The notes under the pieces were generated by a model. It saw nothing but the letters and a program-made list of their open reading frames with translations, was not told where the DNA came from and made no database searches. From Tridacna crocea (taxonomy: Eukaryota > Mollusca > Bivalvia > Cardiida > Cardiidae): a stretch of 64,000 bases of DNA. Shown here piece by piece: positions 22,635 through 33,296 of this stretch. The stretch lies in assembly GCA_943736015.1 (NCBI GenBank), contig OX031063.1, positions 33,820,172 to 33,884,171 of the forward strand, written 5' to 3'. Each line of letters opens with the position of its first letter. The first letter of the stretch is position 1. Made by a program: the position numbers and the translations under genes.

Positions 22635-22850
22635 GTTGAACCCTTCACCACACATTGACACCTTTTTCATCCCGGAAAAGAAGCCTTTTGAAAATATTGT
22701 GGGAACAGAAGAAAATGCTAGTAAACAGCATTTTCTCCTTTTCTCACAATTTATGTTACTCTATCAAAGAAAAATTTACACCCTTTGAGCCTCATTGAAA
22801 TTTGGACAAGGCTAAAAATTTGTCATCTGGTAAAGAGTAAAAATATTTAT
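22635..22850 (-). mobile_element. Family A MITE, diverged
   Basis: GAACCCTTCACCACACATTG to CATCTGGTAAAGAGTAAA, with one-sided hairpin changes. Confidence 0.55.
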
Positions 22851-23064
22851 ACGACATTTCAATAGACCGGAGTTGTAAAATTCGATTATAAGAACACGAA
22901 ATGTTGGTATGTGCGATTATATTGATAAACAGGATTTTAACTAAGTGACAGGTGACAATATTTGTGTTATTTTTTTTAAAATCTCAGGCTTCACGTATTA
23001 GTGACAAAATATGGCTGGAAAAAAGAATAGTAATATGCTCTTGAACACAAGATGAAAAAAATAA

Positions 23065-23222
23065 TGTATACCTCTTTACCACTCTAGCATTTCGTCTTTT
23101 TCCAAACTGTTTTCTACCCTTCACAACACAAAATTTCATATTTTCAGTCACTTTTATTTTGTCGCCTTCAAATGCTTTAGATTTGGACAAACCTAAAATT
23201 TTGTCGTTTGAAAATGAGTTAA
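23065..23222 (-). repeat. Family A, left part lost
   Basis: TTTTGTCGCCTTCAAATGC and AATTTTGTCGTTTGAAAATG mark the long arm; no hairpin. Confidence 0.5.
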
Positions 23223-23224
23223 AC

Positions 23225-23345
23225 CCTTTCGTTGCTGCAGACGAAACTAAGGGCTTTTACGAACGATGTGGATCAAGATGCGACAGAACAGAAAGTGAAG
23301 ACTGATCTTGAATCTAAATTGTTTGCATTTATAGTCAAACCTATG
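23225..23345. repeat. Family B, degraded
   Basis: AACCCTTTCGTTGCTGCAG and GATCAAGATGCGACAG...GACTGATCTTG. Confidence 0.4.
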
Positions 23346-23459
23346 GGATAGAGCATTTTCTGTGGTGTTTTTTTTGTGGATTGTAGTTTTCTGTCTTCTA
23401 AACAATTTTAGTCTTAAATACAAGTTTGTGTTTTCTGAGCTGAAAGAGTTAAAATAGAT

Positions 23460-23660
23460 ACCCAGAGTTCTAGATTAGAGTGGGTGATGGTATTCTAAAT
23501 CCATTATTTCACTTCCAAACCCTATGTTGTGGATACTCATTAGAATCGTCTCGACGAGACGATTCTAATGAGTACCTACAACATAGGGTTTAGTGGAAAA
23601 TAATTAACATTTTCACCTTTATAAGCAAATTCACTCCCCCCTATCTGGAGCTCTGTGATA
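23460..23660. mobile_element. Singleton foldback element with near-perfect 37-bp inner arms
   Basis: Inner arms AACCCTATGTTGT...ATTAGAATCGTCTCG and its complement meet at about 23556. Outer parts CCAGAGTTCTAGATTAGAGT and its mutated complement near 23640 extend pairing to about 200 bp. Confidence 0.65.
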
Positions 23661-23686
23661 TAGGAAGGAAATTTGAGCTCTGAGTA

Positions 23687-23902
23687 TTAACCCTTTTCAT
23701 ACTGAATAAGGTAAATGATATCTTAAGTCCGATACAAGAAACCCGATTGCTGCTGTTTTCAGCCTTGTTTTTTTTTTGCGGGAAAATATCCTCTTATCGG
23801 ACAATGTAGATCTAAGATCAGACTGCACGTTCTGTCGAGTCTGATCTTGATCTACACTGTCCGCTAAATGCGTTTCAGTCTCGCTTTGCAGTCTAAGGGT
23901 GA
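23687..23902 (-). mobile_element. Family B MITE, reverse
   Basis: TTAACCCTTTTCATACTG to GCAGTCTAAGGGTGAAA; palindrome around CACGTTCTGTCGAGTC. Confidence 0.65.
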
Positions 23903-24086
23903 AAAGTGGGTTTTGTTGCATGATATAATTACATATATGTAAATTGCGACTTGAGCTATTATGTCGTGCGAAAAAAAAACCAAGGACAAACGGGTAAACA
24001 AGTAGCTGTAACGATTTCTAAGATTTTTCGAAAACAGTTGCAGACGACAAAAAGAAAGTTGTGTCTCAAAAATCGCTATTAGTATT

Positions 24087-24222
24087 TTTTCAAAAAGTAG
24101 GAAGTATTGTGGGAAAATGATGAAATCCTGGTTACCCCCGTTTTCTCCTTTTCCAAAAATATTTTCATACTGCTTCTTATTCAGGGTCGTTAAAACTGAA
24201 GATTTTGTGGTTATTGGTTAAA
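24087..24222 (+). repeat. Family A, right part
   Basis: GAAGTATTGTGGGAAAATG core remnant; end TGTGGTTATTGGTTAA. Confidence 0.45.
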
Positions 24223-24240
24223 CTGCTATATTGATTAATT

Positions 24241-24467
24241 ACTCAGTAATTCTTTACCAAACGACAAAATTTCAGAATGGTCCAAATTGAAAACATTTGC
24301 AGACGACAAAATAAATGGGACTAAAGAATTGTAATGTGGGAGGGGAGAAATTTGGAAGGGAAGAAAAAATTGGGGAAAAAGGAGAAAATGCTGGTTACCT
24401 TTTCCCACAATGTTTTCAAAAGTCTTTTACAAGGATGTTATAAGGATGTGTGGCAAAAAGGGTTAAA
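24241..24467 (+). mobile_element. Family A MITE with damaged hairpin
   Basis: CTTTACCAAACGACAAAATTT to GTGGCAAAAAGGGTTAA; the right arm skips CCAGCATTTTCTCC. Confidence 0.6.
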
Positions 24468-24514
24468 CTAATATTTCTCTTCAACTTTAACGACCTAGAT
24501 AAATCAATTCCGAA

Positions 24515-24620
24515 AGTGTCTTGCGACGCCAAAGTAGATCAAAGATCAAACTACCAGTTCTATGCAGTCTGAACTTGATCTGTAGTGTTCGAGTCGTGAT
24601 TAGAAGCCTACAGCTAACGT
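24515..24620. repeat. Family B fragment
   Basis: AAAGTAGATCAAAGATCAAAC and TGCAGTCTGAACTTGATC. Confidence 0.45.
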
Positions 24621-24799
24621 TGAGGCAATTCATTTTAATGGTTATGTACGTACAAGACTTAGAACGACTTTTCATGCTGGGCTATAAAATTTTATATTTG
24701 AATGTTTAATTGCCAGTGCTAAGTATATCTTGAGAAGTTAACCCTTTCCAATACAGGCGATTCTTTACGTTCATAAACAATATTACAAATTTAAACTCG

Positions 24800-24970
24800 G
24801 ACTAGGGGAGGGTGACGGTGGTTATATGGGAAAGCAGGAAGTGGCTTGGAAAGACTAATGTGGGAGGTGCTTGTGAAAAAAACTCTGGGTGGACTGGCCG
24901 CCGAGATATAACTGAAATAATGTTGAAAACGACGTTATGCACTATCTATTCAATCAATCATTTCAACAAA
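24800..24970 (+). mobile_element. SINE, 3' part
   Basis: 'AGTGGCTTGGAAAGACTAATG', 'CCGAGATATAACTGAAATAA' and an ATTCAATCAATCA tail match 1-185 and 44662. Confidence 0.6.
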
Positions 24971-25310
24971 CATTTTTTTTAAATGCTCTGTTGCTCGCCT
25001 AAGGAAAAGATTTCGAACTTGGCCGATTCATTTGCACAAGGAAGGAGCACCCAACTCAGTAATAATGGACTATAAGTTTACGAGTTGAAAGATTACAAAA
25101 CAACGTTACCATTGGTCGTAAAAATGCCATTGCCATTGTTCACGCCCGAGGAACAAACAAGAAGCAGATAGAGAACAAAACATTTTGATTTTTTATGTTC
25201 AATGTCACAAGTACCGTAACAACGAATACAAAGATGTTATTTAAGATATACGTCATAAATGCAGAAATCCAATAAAAATACAGAATGACCCACGTTCCGT
25301 AAAACAGGAT

Positions 25311-25555
25311 TTACAAGCACCTGCAAAACGTTTCCACCCAGGTCAGCCTGCGCAGTCCGCGCAGGCTGACCTGGGTGGAAACGTTTTGCTATCGTTGAAT
25401 TTTCTGCATTTCAAATGATCATTCCACCATATTATGACTCCGTCGTTTGTTAGACAAAATGGAATTTTGGGATCCATTATTATGTGACAACCTTCTAGGT
25501 AAAATTCATCACGGAGAGGCATTAAACCCTATTTTGCTAGAGTGCCACTCATTTA
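25311..25555 (-). mobile_element. Family D foldback MITE
   Basis: A perfect 68-bp central hairpin: AAAACGTTTCCACCCAGGTC...GACCTGGGTGGAAACGTTTT around GCGCAGTCCGCGC (about 25325-25391). Confidence 0.7.
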
Positions 25556-25830
25556 TTCTTAATTAACTCTAAAGCTATAAAATGACTGATACTCGACCGG
25601 TCTGTACATGTTACTTATAACCAAGTTTGTCCCTTCGCAGTGTGGAACCCGAGACTAAAATAGTGCGCAATAAAGGCACTAAATTTTTGTCGCTGGGACA
25701 TGGATTCCAATTCCCAACTTGACCAATATTTCCTAACTTCTTGGAAAGTTTATAGATATTTAAAAAAAATTCTCTATCACAAAATTTTTGCTTTTTTCTG
25801 ATTAGCTATATCACCTGATGAAGCCAATCA

Positions 25831-25965
25831 AAAAGTCTGTTTCTTTTAATTTTAGAAAGAATCTTGTATGATAAGACTTCGAATAATATGCAGAATAAAA
25901 AAAGTCTGTTTCTTTTAATTTTAGAAAGAATCTTGTATGATAAGACTTCGAATAATATGCAGAAT
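25831..25965. repeat. 69-bp direct tandem duplication
   Basis: AAAGTCTGTTTCTTTTAATT...ATATGCAGAAT occurs twice with no differences seen (units from 25832 and 25901). Confidence 0.85.
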
Positions 25966-26283
25966 GTGTGATGAACACACTCTGTTTATCAGGGAAAAAA
26001 GACAATTGTTGGATACCGAAGCGTCGCCAAAACTTGGTTCAAAACGGCTTGAAATTAAATTCAATTTTTTTTGCGGTGTAAAAAGTAACAAGAAACACGT
26101 TTATTGTAACCAAAATTCGTGTCAAGTCATGTCTAATTAAATTTCAAAGTATCGTCGTAACCCCGTGAGAAAAAAAGTCTGAGTCAAGGTTACTTTTTTG
26201 TATGAAAGGGAAGACAGGCAATTTACAAACTTACAATGTACTATTTACAGACGCAGAGCTTTCGTCTATCTACAGGTCACAAT

Positions 26284-26515
26284 TAACCCTGAGTCTGCCA
26301 AGCGCGACTCAAGTATACCTTTAGCAGATAGTGGAGGTCAAAATCAGACTGCACAAAATGTGCAGTCTGATCTTTGTTCTACACTATCCGATGAGAAAAT
26401 TATTACTCCCCCCCCAAAAAAGACTTCGAAATAAACCATTATCTATTTATAATTGTTGGGTTTATTATCCGCTTAAAAAGTTGAATTTAACTTACCTAGC
26501 AGATAACGGATCTAA
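26284..26515 (+). mobile_element. Family B MITE
   Basis: TTAACCCTGAGTCTGCCAAGC start; CAGACTGCACAAAATGTGCA palindrome; end CTAGCAGATAACGG. Confidence 0.6.
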
Positions 26516-26599
26516 AACAGTTGTGGTTAAATATAAACAGCTCGTAAAGAGAAGCTTCCTTGTTTAATACTGTATATACTCGGATGCAGGCATGACTTC

Positions 26600-26795
26600 T
26601 GGCCTTTTACGAAACGACCAAATTTTACACTTGTCTAAATTGAAAGCATTTGCAGACGACATGCAACAAAATGGTGGTTAAAAAAAAAGAGAGAGAAACT
26701 GCTAGTTACCAGCAATTTCTCTTTTTCCTGAAATACTTTAAAAAATACATTCTCTTTCGGGAGCGTTGAAATTTGAGATTTTGTGGTAAAAAGTT
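26600..26795 (+). mobile_element. Family A variant (GAAACTGC stem)
   Basis: AGAGAAACTGCTAGTTACCA pairs with GCAATTTCTCTTTT. Long arm TTTTACACTTGTCTAAATTG. Confidence 0.55.
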
Positions 26796-26878
26796 AAACC
26801 GTAATTTGTGTTCGTTATCCATTGATCGACGGTGCTGCCAAATTCGTCTACAGAAAGTCTGTTTTAAATAGTGATAGG

Positions 26879-27091
26879 TTAACCCTTTGCCTGCTTATCG
26901 CGACTCACAGACGTTTTGCGGACAGCGTAGATCAGGATCAGACTGCACAGAACGTGCAGTCTGATCTTGGATCTACGCTGTCCGATCTGGAGATTTTATT
27001 CCCTACAACATACCTTTGAAATAAGAATTTTTATGGTTTTTACTATCGAATTGAAAATTTCATATTAGTTATTTAGCAGGATAAGGGTTAA
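26879..27091 (+). mobile_element. Family B MITE, complete (213 bp)
   Basis: TTAA at 26879-26882 and 27088-27091. TIR-like CCCTTTGCCTGCTTA / TTAGCAGGATAAGGG. Palindrome GATCAGACTGCACAG / GTGCAGTCTGATC at about 26935-26970. Confidence 0.8.
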
Positions 27092-27338
27092 AAAGACGTG
27101 ATACAAGTATAAGTGTTGAATTGTCCAGGTCTTTCTTTGTGTTAACATATTGACGTTATTTGCAACTGAATAGCACAGAGCTATGGTTCTTCTTACAACA
27201 GAATATGAATACTAGTACTTTTTTGAAACCGCGATCGCAATAGTAGTATGTACTGTGCGTTAGGTAAAGACAAAATTATACGGAACTTTTGTGCGATCTG
27301 ATCTTTGTTACACTTTATCGCGATCATATTATTGTTTA

Positions 27339-27565
27339 ATCCTTTACCAAACGACAAAATTTTTGACCAGTCCAAACTGAAGCACTTGCAGACGACAAAA
27401 TAAAAGGGACTCAAAAATTGAAAGTTGTTTCTAGCAAGGGTAGAAAAGATTGTGGGAAAAGGAGAAAATGCTGGTTAACTGCATTTTTTTCCATTTTTCT
27501 CACAATGTTTTCAAAAGGCTTTTTATTCAGGGTCGTGAAAACCGGGTATTGTTTGAGAAAGGGTT
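27339..27565 (+). mobile_element. Family A MITE
   Basis: TCCTTTACCAAACGACAAAA to TGTTTGAGAAAGGGTTC; right hairpin arm mutated (TGCATTTTTTTCC). Confidence 0.6.
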
Positions 27566-27649
27566 CAGCGATCTAAGGGTATAAACTTCGGTCACAGTAA
27601 ATGGTGAAAACACTACAGAATAAAAGAACATTGTATAAAGAACGCTCAT

Positions 27650-27875
27650 TAAATTTTTACCAGACGACAAAATTTTATACTGGTCCAAATTGAAAGCACT
27701 TGCAGACGACAAAAGTAATGTAACTCAAAATTGAGATTTGTTTAAAGTAGGGTAGCAAACATTGTGGGGAAAGGAGAAAATGCTGGTTACCAGCATTTTC
27801 TCCCCTTCCCACAATGTTTTCAAAAGGCTTCTATCTCAGGGTCGTACAAACCAGGAATTATTTGGTATCATACCC
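27650..27875 (+). mobile_element. Family A MITE
   Basis: Begins TAAATTTTTACCAGACGAC. The hairpin carries a paired change: GGGGAAAGGAG on the left, CTCCCCTTCCC on the right. Confidence 0.65.
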
Positions 27876-28369
27876 CATTTTTTCCGATTTATGCTCCCTC
27901 ACAACAAGGACCTTAGATAATGAGAAAGCAGCCGCTGTTTTGATACTATCATCATTCACAACTTCGTCGACAAAAATTTGACCTCTGACACAGAATTTGC
28001 CATGCGTATCAAAACCTTTCGAAATGCTAAGTCTAACGTTTCACACAAAAGACTGAGAAAATTATAGCCTTTCAATAGTTTAGCAAAGGGATTACTCTTA
28101 CCGTTTTTGAAACATCTTGTCTTGTCTTTTCGAACCATGAAGATAAAGATCAGATTACATTATCATATAAGTTCAGTTTCTCCTACGATTTTCACTTTTC
28201 CATATCTTAAAACCGTCTTGTTAAAACTGGTTAATCACTATGATTTGTAATGATTTTTTTTTTATAATTCTTTCAACCCGAATGACTTTTTGAATTTGTC
28301 AAATAGTCTAGCCGATATTGGTAAACCCTTTTTGCGCTATACAAAAACTTTTCGGCGCTTTCATGAACA

Positions 28370-28435
28370 TTGTAGAATAAGATTAGGCTGCACGTCTGCA
28401 CAGACTGATTTTGATTCACATTATCCGTTGTTGTT
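28370..28435. repeat. Family B fragment
   Basis: AAGATTAGGCTGCACGTCTG with CAGACTGATTTTGATTC. Confidence 0.4.
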
Positions 28436-28502
28436 TTTTTTTAAGGTCTGGGTATACATATATTATACTTGTTTGAGGTATATTCAATTCATCAATTTTG
28501 TT

Positions 28503-28725
28503 TAACCCTTTACCCGAAAAATCCGTGTTCAATGACCCTGAAAAAGAAGGCTGTTGAAAACATTATGGGAAAAGGAGAAAATGCTGGTAACCAGCATTTT
28601 CTCCTTTTCCCACAATGTTTTCTGCTCTTCTACAGGCGACTTCTATCATTTATACCACATTTATTTTGTCATCTTTTTAACAGTTTCATTTTGGGCAACT
28701 TCATATCCCGTCTCTTGGTAAAGGG
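28503..28725 (-). mobile_element. Family A MITE
   Basis: TTAACCCTTTACCCGAAAAATC to TCTTGGTAAAGGG; intact hairpin. Confidence 0.65.
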
Positions 28726-29002
28726 AGGGGGTACAGGGAAAAGACAACTGAATATTAAATTACATGTCCATGGCTTTTCAGTGTATTCATCGTTTATACA
28801 AGGTGTGCGATGACTTGGTTTATTTATTTTATTGTAAATAGATGTGTACGGATCTGTTTTCGTAAACATTTCTAGTTTTAAGCTGGAGATGGATTAAGTT
28901 TTGTAGTGTTGTATACAGCTACTTTCGACGCTGACAGTGTGAATTTGATTTGCAATATAGGTAACTTTACAAGATTCGAATAAAACAAAATACATGTAGA
29001 CT

Positions 29003-29290
29003 AAAGTCTTGTCAAAATTGAAAGCATTTGCAGACAACAAATTAAATCCGGCTTAATAACGATATTCATTTCTGAAAAGATTGAAAACGTTCTGCGGGAA
29101 AAAAAGAGAAAATGCTGGTTTCGTGGATTGTTTGTTTCTTTCATTTTCTCATGTGTTTTCAAAGGCTTGGTCCTACCCGGAGCCGTCTGTCTTATACGAA
29201 ACAATCCAAATATTGACAACATTGACAACAAAAAGGATACCATTGAAAACATTGTCGGAAAAGAAGAAATGGCTGGTAATGCTGGTTAAA
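29003..29290 (+). repeat. Family A, two broken halves
   Basis: Left half 29003-29120 (GCATTTGCAGACAACAAATT, GGGAAAAAAAGAGAAAATGCTGG, spaced by mutated sequence). A second left-arm piece lies near 29240-29290. Confidence 0.45.
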
Positions 29291-29349
29291 AATACAAAGA
29301 ATACATGTATGTAATGCAATTTAAGACAGAAAAAAAAAATCTGATCGTT

Positions 29350-29420
29350 TCGGACAGTATATCTACAAGGTCAGTCTGCATGTGCTATGCAATCTGACCT
29401 CGATCTAGGCTGCCAACAAA
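29350..29420. repeat. Family B fragment
   Basis: CGGACAGTATATCTACAAGG with TGCAATCTGACCTCGATC. Confidence 0.4.
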
Positions 29421-29461
29421 CCGACATGAGGTCTCGCTACGCTCCGTAACAAGACATGGAT

Positions 29462-29695
29462 CCATGCTCTGGTAAAAGGAGCTGTAGATGTATAAGTTAA
29501 CCGTAGTACCAAGCATGTCATCACATAATTACGGACCAATTTTGTCTGACAACCAACTCAAACATGAAGTAGATTGGTCCTTTGATATGCAGAGATGTGA
29601 CGAATAGCAAAACGCAGGCTGACATGGAGCGATACATTTTTTTTTTTACATTTTGCAGTTGCATTTAGCCCCCTTTTCACAAAGCATGGCGAAAA
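29462..29695 (+). repeat. Family D copy, central deletion
   Basis: CCATGCTCTGGTAAAAGG to CCCCCTTTTCACAAAGCATGG; only GCAGGCTGACATGGAGCG of the centre remains. Confidence 0.55.
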
Positions 29696-29832
29696 TAAGT
29701 TTCAAAACAGTTAAATGTGAAATACCCCGTGTTTTATTCCTCTCTCTATATTTCTTTATGTAACTCGTCAGTGGGATTGCCTTCCTTGAAAGGGATAGCT
29801 GAAATTTTATGCAAATCTGGTGGCTGAGTTAT

Positions 29833-30055
29833 TTAACTCTTTACCGCACAAGAAAATTTTAGACTGGTCCAAATATTGAAAGCATTTGCAGACAATTAAA
29901 TTTAGGTGACTGAAAATTTGAAATTTGGTCTGGGAAGGGTAGAAAACACTGTGAGAAAAGGAGAAAATGCTGGTTACCAGCATTTTCTCCTTTTCCCACA
30001 GTGTTTTCAAAAGGCTTCTATAGTCATAAGTAGGGATTGTGTGGTAATGGGTTAA
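29833..30055 (+). mobile_element. Family A MITE, near complete
   Basis: TTAACTCTTTACCGCACAAG to GTGTGGTAATGGGTTAA; perfect hairpin with CACTGTG / CACAGTG paired change. Shares its right TTAA with the next B element. Confidence 0.8.
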
Positions 30056-30265
30056 CCCTTAGGCTGCTAAGCGCGACTCAAAGACCTTCTTGCGGACAGT
30101 GTAGGTCAAGATCAGACTGCACAAAATGTGCAGTCTGATCTTGGATCTACGCTGTCCGATTAGGAGATATTTTCCCACCTACAAATGAATTTGAAATTGT
30201 GATGTTTTGGTGTTGACGACGGTCTTAAATTTTTTATGCTAATTATTTCGGCAGATCAGGTGTTA
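30052..30265 (+). mobile_element. Family B MITE, complete (214 bp)
   Basis: TTAACCCTTAGGCTGCTAAGC to GGCAGATCAGGTGTTAA; palindrome CAGACTGCACAAAATGTGCA. Confidence 0.75.
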
Positions 30266-30414
30266 AAACTATTTTAGTAGCAACAGTGAATCAGATTAAG
30301 GAAGTTAAACTAATCCTATCTAACCACAGAGATGTTTTCTGGTCCATCAGCGTCATACGTCATTTGAAAACAATGTTATACACTGAAAAATATCGTATGT
30401 ACAGTTTTTCTAAC

Positions 30415-30834
30415 ACTGTAGGCTGCTTAGCACGACTTTGTGGGCTTTCGCGGACATTGTAGATCAAGATCAGACTGCACAGAACATGCAGTCTGATCTT
30501 GGATCCTACACTGTCTGATACAGTAAAATATCTCCGACCGGGGCATTTTTGTTTTAATTCTTTACTACACAATCCCGACTTTTAACGACCCAGAGAAAAA
30601 AAACTTTGTGGGAAAAAGGGAAAATGCTTGTAACCAGCATTTTCACTTTTTCCCACAATGTTTTATACCCTTACAAAATCAAATTTCAATTTTTCAGTCA
30701 CATTTATTTTGTCGTCTGCATATGCTTTCAATAGTTGGACCAATCTATAAATTTATCGTTTGGTAAAGTGATAAATTTTGAAATACATATTTCAAGTATT
30801 TGCTGGAAATTTTTTATCTATACAGCAGGTTAAA
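30415..30834 (+). mobile_element. Family B MITE split by family A
   Basis: B left part 30415-30555 has the palindrome GACTGCACAGAACATGCAGTC. B right part 30775-30834 ends TATACAGCAGGTTAAAG. An A copy lies in between. Confidence 0.6.
30555..30776 (-). mobile_element. Family A MITE nested in family B
   Basis: TTAATTCTTTACTACACAATC to GTTTGGTAAAGTGATAA; hairpin GGGAAAATGCTTG with CCAGCATTTTCAC. Confidence 0.6.
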
Positions 30835-30917
30835 GTGCCAAGCCTCTCAATGCTTTCCAGGGTGAGTCATCGGTCAAATGATGCTCTGGTATAAAGGGTT
30901 GTTCTTATGGCCGTTTC

Positions 30918-31148
30918 TTGAACCCTTTACTAAAAGACAAAAATATTAGAATGGTCCGGATTGAAAGCACTTACAGATGAGAAAATAAACGTAACTCAAA
31001 AATGGAAATTTGTTTCCAGCAGGGTAGAAAACATTATGCGAAAAGGAGAAAATGCTGGTTACCAGCATTTTCTCCTTTTCCCACAAAGTTTTCAAAAGCC
31101 GTCTATGTAAAGATCGTATAAGCCAGGGTTTGTTTGGTAAAAGGTTAA
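30918..31148 (+). mobile_element. Family A MITE
   Basis: GAACCCTTTACTAAAAGAC to GTTTGGTAAAAGGTTAA; perfect core. It abuts the next A copy at TTAA 31145. Confidence 0.75.
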
Positions 31149-31235
31149 CCCATTACCACGCAATCCCTACTTTTGAGAAAGAAGCCTTTAGAAAACATTG
31201 TGGGAAAACGAAACATGCTGGCTAAATAACTGTCA
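31145..31235 (-). repeat. Family A, truncated left piece
   Basis: TTAACCCATTACCACGCAATC through GAAAACATTGTGGG, then breaks after ATGCTGG. Confidence 0.6.
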
Positions 31236-31449
31236 CTGTCTTCTTCGCTCGATGTTCCCTGACGAAATGAAATTATTTCTTGCTTTTTCGAAAATAAAAA
31301 AAATGCCATATCCATTGTCAGTTCCAGAAAACGCAACCAAATATTTTGATTTTCAATTATTTTTGCAAGAATATTGAACTAGTCAGTGAGAGAAGTCAGA
31401 CTACGTTTAAAGCCAGGCCTTGATCAGCAGTGCCCGCAAATTAATTTAG

Positions 31450-31676
31450 TTAACCCTTTACCAAACGACAAAATTTTAGACTGGTCCAAATTAAAAGCAC
31501 CTGTAGACGACAAAATAAATGTGAATGAAAAAATGAATTTTGATTTTGGGATGATAGAAAACATTGTGGGAAAAGGAGAAATGCTGGTTACCAGCGTTTT
31601 CTCCTTTTTCCACAATGTTTTCAAAAGGACTCTATCTCAGGGTCGTAAAGACCAGGGATTGTTTGATAAAGGGTTA
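31450..31676 (+). mobile_element. Family A MITE just upstream of PLAT exon 2
   Basis: TTAACCCTTTACCAAACGAC to GTTTGATAAAGGGTTA; hairpin with one base missing in the left arm. Its end is 133 bp from the PLAT ATG. Confidence 0.8.
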
Positions 31677-31808
31677 GAGCACAATATTCAAGAGTTTCAC
31701 CGGTATTCAACTTCCATTTATAGTGATTTAGATCTACCTATTTTTCAATCGCTATAGAAACAAAGTATACAGTGCTTAATTTCTGGGTATAAATTTACAT
31801 AAAAAGTC

Positions 31809-32276
31809 ATGGATCCTGTAGACTACGTTTTCACGGTTCGAACTGGAGACCGCAAGAATGCTGGTACCGACGCGAACATCAAAGTGATATTGCATGGAGA
31901 TAAAGGGCGTAAGACGGACAAAATGCGACTGCATAATGTGTTTAGAAACGATTTTGAAAAGGGACAGACTGACACTTTTGTCGTAAAGAAGCAATTTAAA
32001 TTATTCAATATTACAAAACTTGAACTATGGCGTGACAACTTTGGTTTCGGAAGTGGGTGGTATGTTGATTATATCATAGTGAAACGTAAGGATCAAGACA
32101 AAGAGTATCCGTTTCCTATATTCCGGTGGATTCCGGGAAAGACGCACCTGATGTTCCGGGTGTACGATACGATGTTACCTCAAACTGACCCAGAACAGGA
32201 ACAACGATGGAAAGAACTGAACAATAAAAGAGAAACTTACATAATTACTCAGAAAATTGAAGGAGGTCCAGCTCAG
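31809..32276 (+). CDS. PLAT/LH2 domain first coding exon 2 (lipoxygenase-like)
   Basis: The exon encodes 156 residues from ATG 31809 to the phase-0 donor GTATCG at 32277; the intron supplies a stop (TAG) in the third codon. Motifs: VRTGDRK at 10-16, GTDAN at 19-23, NDFE at 47-50, LWRDNFGFGS at 73-82, WYVDYI at 84-89, FP.FRW at 102-107, DTMLPQ at 120-125, EQRWKEL at 131-137 and QKIEGGPAQ at 148-156. It is the closest relative of exon 1, sharing DTMLPQ and the FGFGS loop. An A-family MITE ends about 130 bp upstream (31676), so the proximal promoter is short or MITE-derived. A TATAAA string at 31788 lies only about 20 bp before the ATG. The N-terminus is only four residues longer than the domain core, as expected for an intracellular lipoxygenase with no signal peptide. 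The next PLAT exon starts just 5.8 kb further on, and I see no catalytic-domain coding sequence in between. Confidence 0.85.
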
Positions 32277-32282
32277 GTATCG
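32277..32282 (+). other. Splice donor of PLAT exon 2
   Basis: CAG|GTATCG in phase 0 after GGPAQ. This is a weaker donor than that of exon 4, but its position is conserved. Confidence 0.65.
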
Positions 32283-32519
32283 TAGTTCAATTTATACTTA
32301 TCGAAATATAGTTACATACGTTGACGTTTCTTTCAGGAAAGTTCTGCTTAAATTGTACGGGTTATGTCCTCCTTTGTAACTTTTGATTGGTTATTTGCAC
32401 ATCAGGATTTCATGTAGGCGACCCTAAGCATTGACGCTCACTTAAATAAATTACATGAAACTTTCAAGCCAAAAATATGAACTGAAATGTTGCAATTTCA
32501 AAGTTATATTTTGGGCTGA

Positions 32520-32830
32520 AATATAACGATAAATCGGACACTGTAGACCAAGACTGCAAAATTGTCTGCAAAAGGTATTTGAGTGGCGCTATTTCCAACT
32601 TTTTTTTTTTGAGGGGGTGGGGGAGAGAGGAGGGGTTGTCTCCTTGTCGCACAGTGCAAATTCCGAATTCTGTGCATTCTGATCTTGATCTGCACTGCGT
32701 ACAAATGGTCATTAAGTTGTGTGGCATTTTTTTTTTGGGGGGGGTAGAAGTGTATCCTTATCGGAACAGTGTAGATCAAAGATCAGCTGCATAGAATGTG
32801 CCGTCAGATCTTTGATCTACACTGTTCGAA
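32520..32830. repeat. Three family B fragments with G-runs
   Basis: GGACACTGTAGACCAAGAC near 32536. CCGAATTCTGTGCATTCTGA near 32670. TGTAGATCAAAGATCAGCTGC with GATCTTTGATCTACACTG at 32770-32825. Confidence 0.5.
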
Positions 32831-33081
32831 GAAAAAGGACATTTTGCAGAACTCAGCATTCTGTGGGTTATGGTGCAAAAATTGCGAAACATTTTATACC
32901 TGTGTATTTCATTGACGAGCAAGCGTTTTATGAAAGGTAGAATCCTGTAGAAAGATCATCATCAAAGAAAGTACGAAGAGATAAGATTATCCCCCAAAGA
33001 GAACACTTTTATCTCCAATATTATAGGGTTGTTTTTTCATATGAATAATCGTCTTATTTCCTCTGAACGCTGAACAGTTTT

Positions 33082-33175
33082 TAGCTCGGCTGTTTCCGAG
33101 GAAAACGTGGAGTTATTGTCGTAGCCCTGGCGTCATCATGGTCCTCGTCTGCGTCACCTGTGGCGTGATGCAAAA
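33082..33175. repeat. CTCGGCTGTTTCCGAGG repeat
   Basis: AGCTCGGCTGTTTCCGAGG followed by TTATTGTCGTAGCC and CGTCATCATGGTCCTCGTC. I recall similar sequence scattered in bivalve genomes; single copy here. Confidence 0.4.
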
Positions 33176-33296
33176 AGACAATTAGATATTCTATAATAAC
33201 CTCTGTTACTCTTGGAGATAGTAACCTCAAAATCGAACAGTTGGAAACCCATACAACAGCAAAAAATATGGTTGTAAAGTATAGACATTGTCCGAT

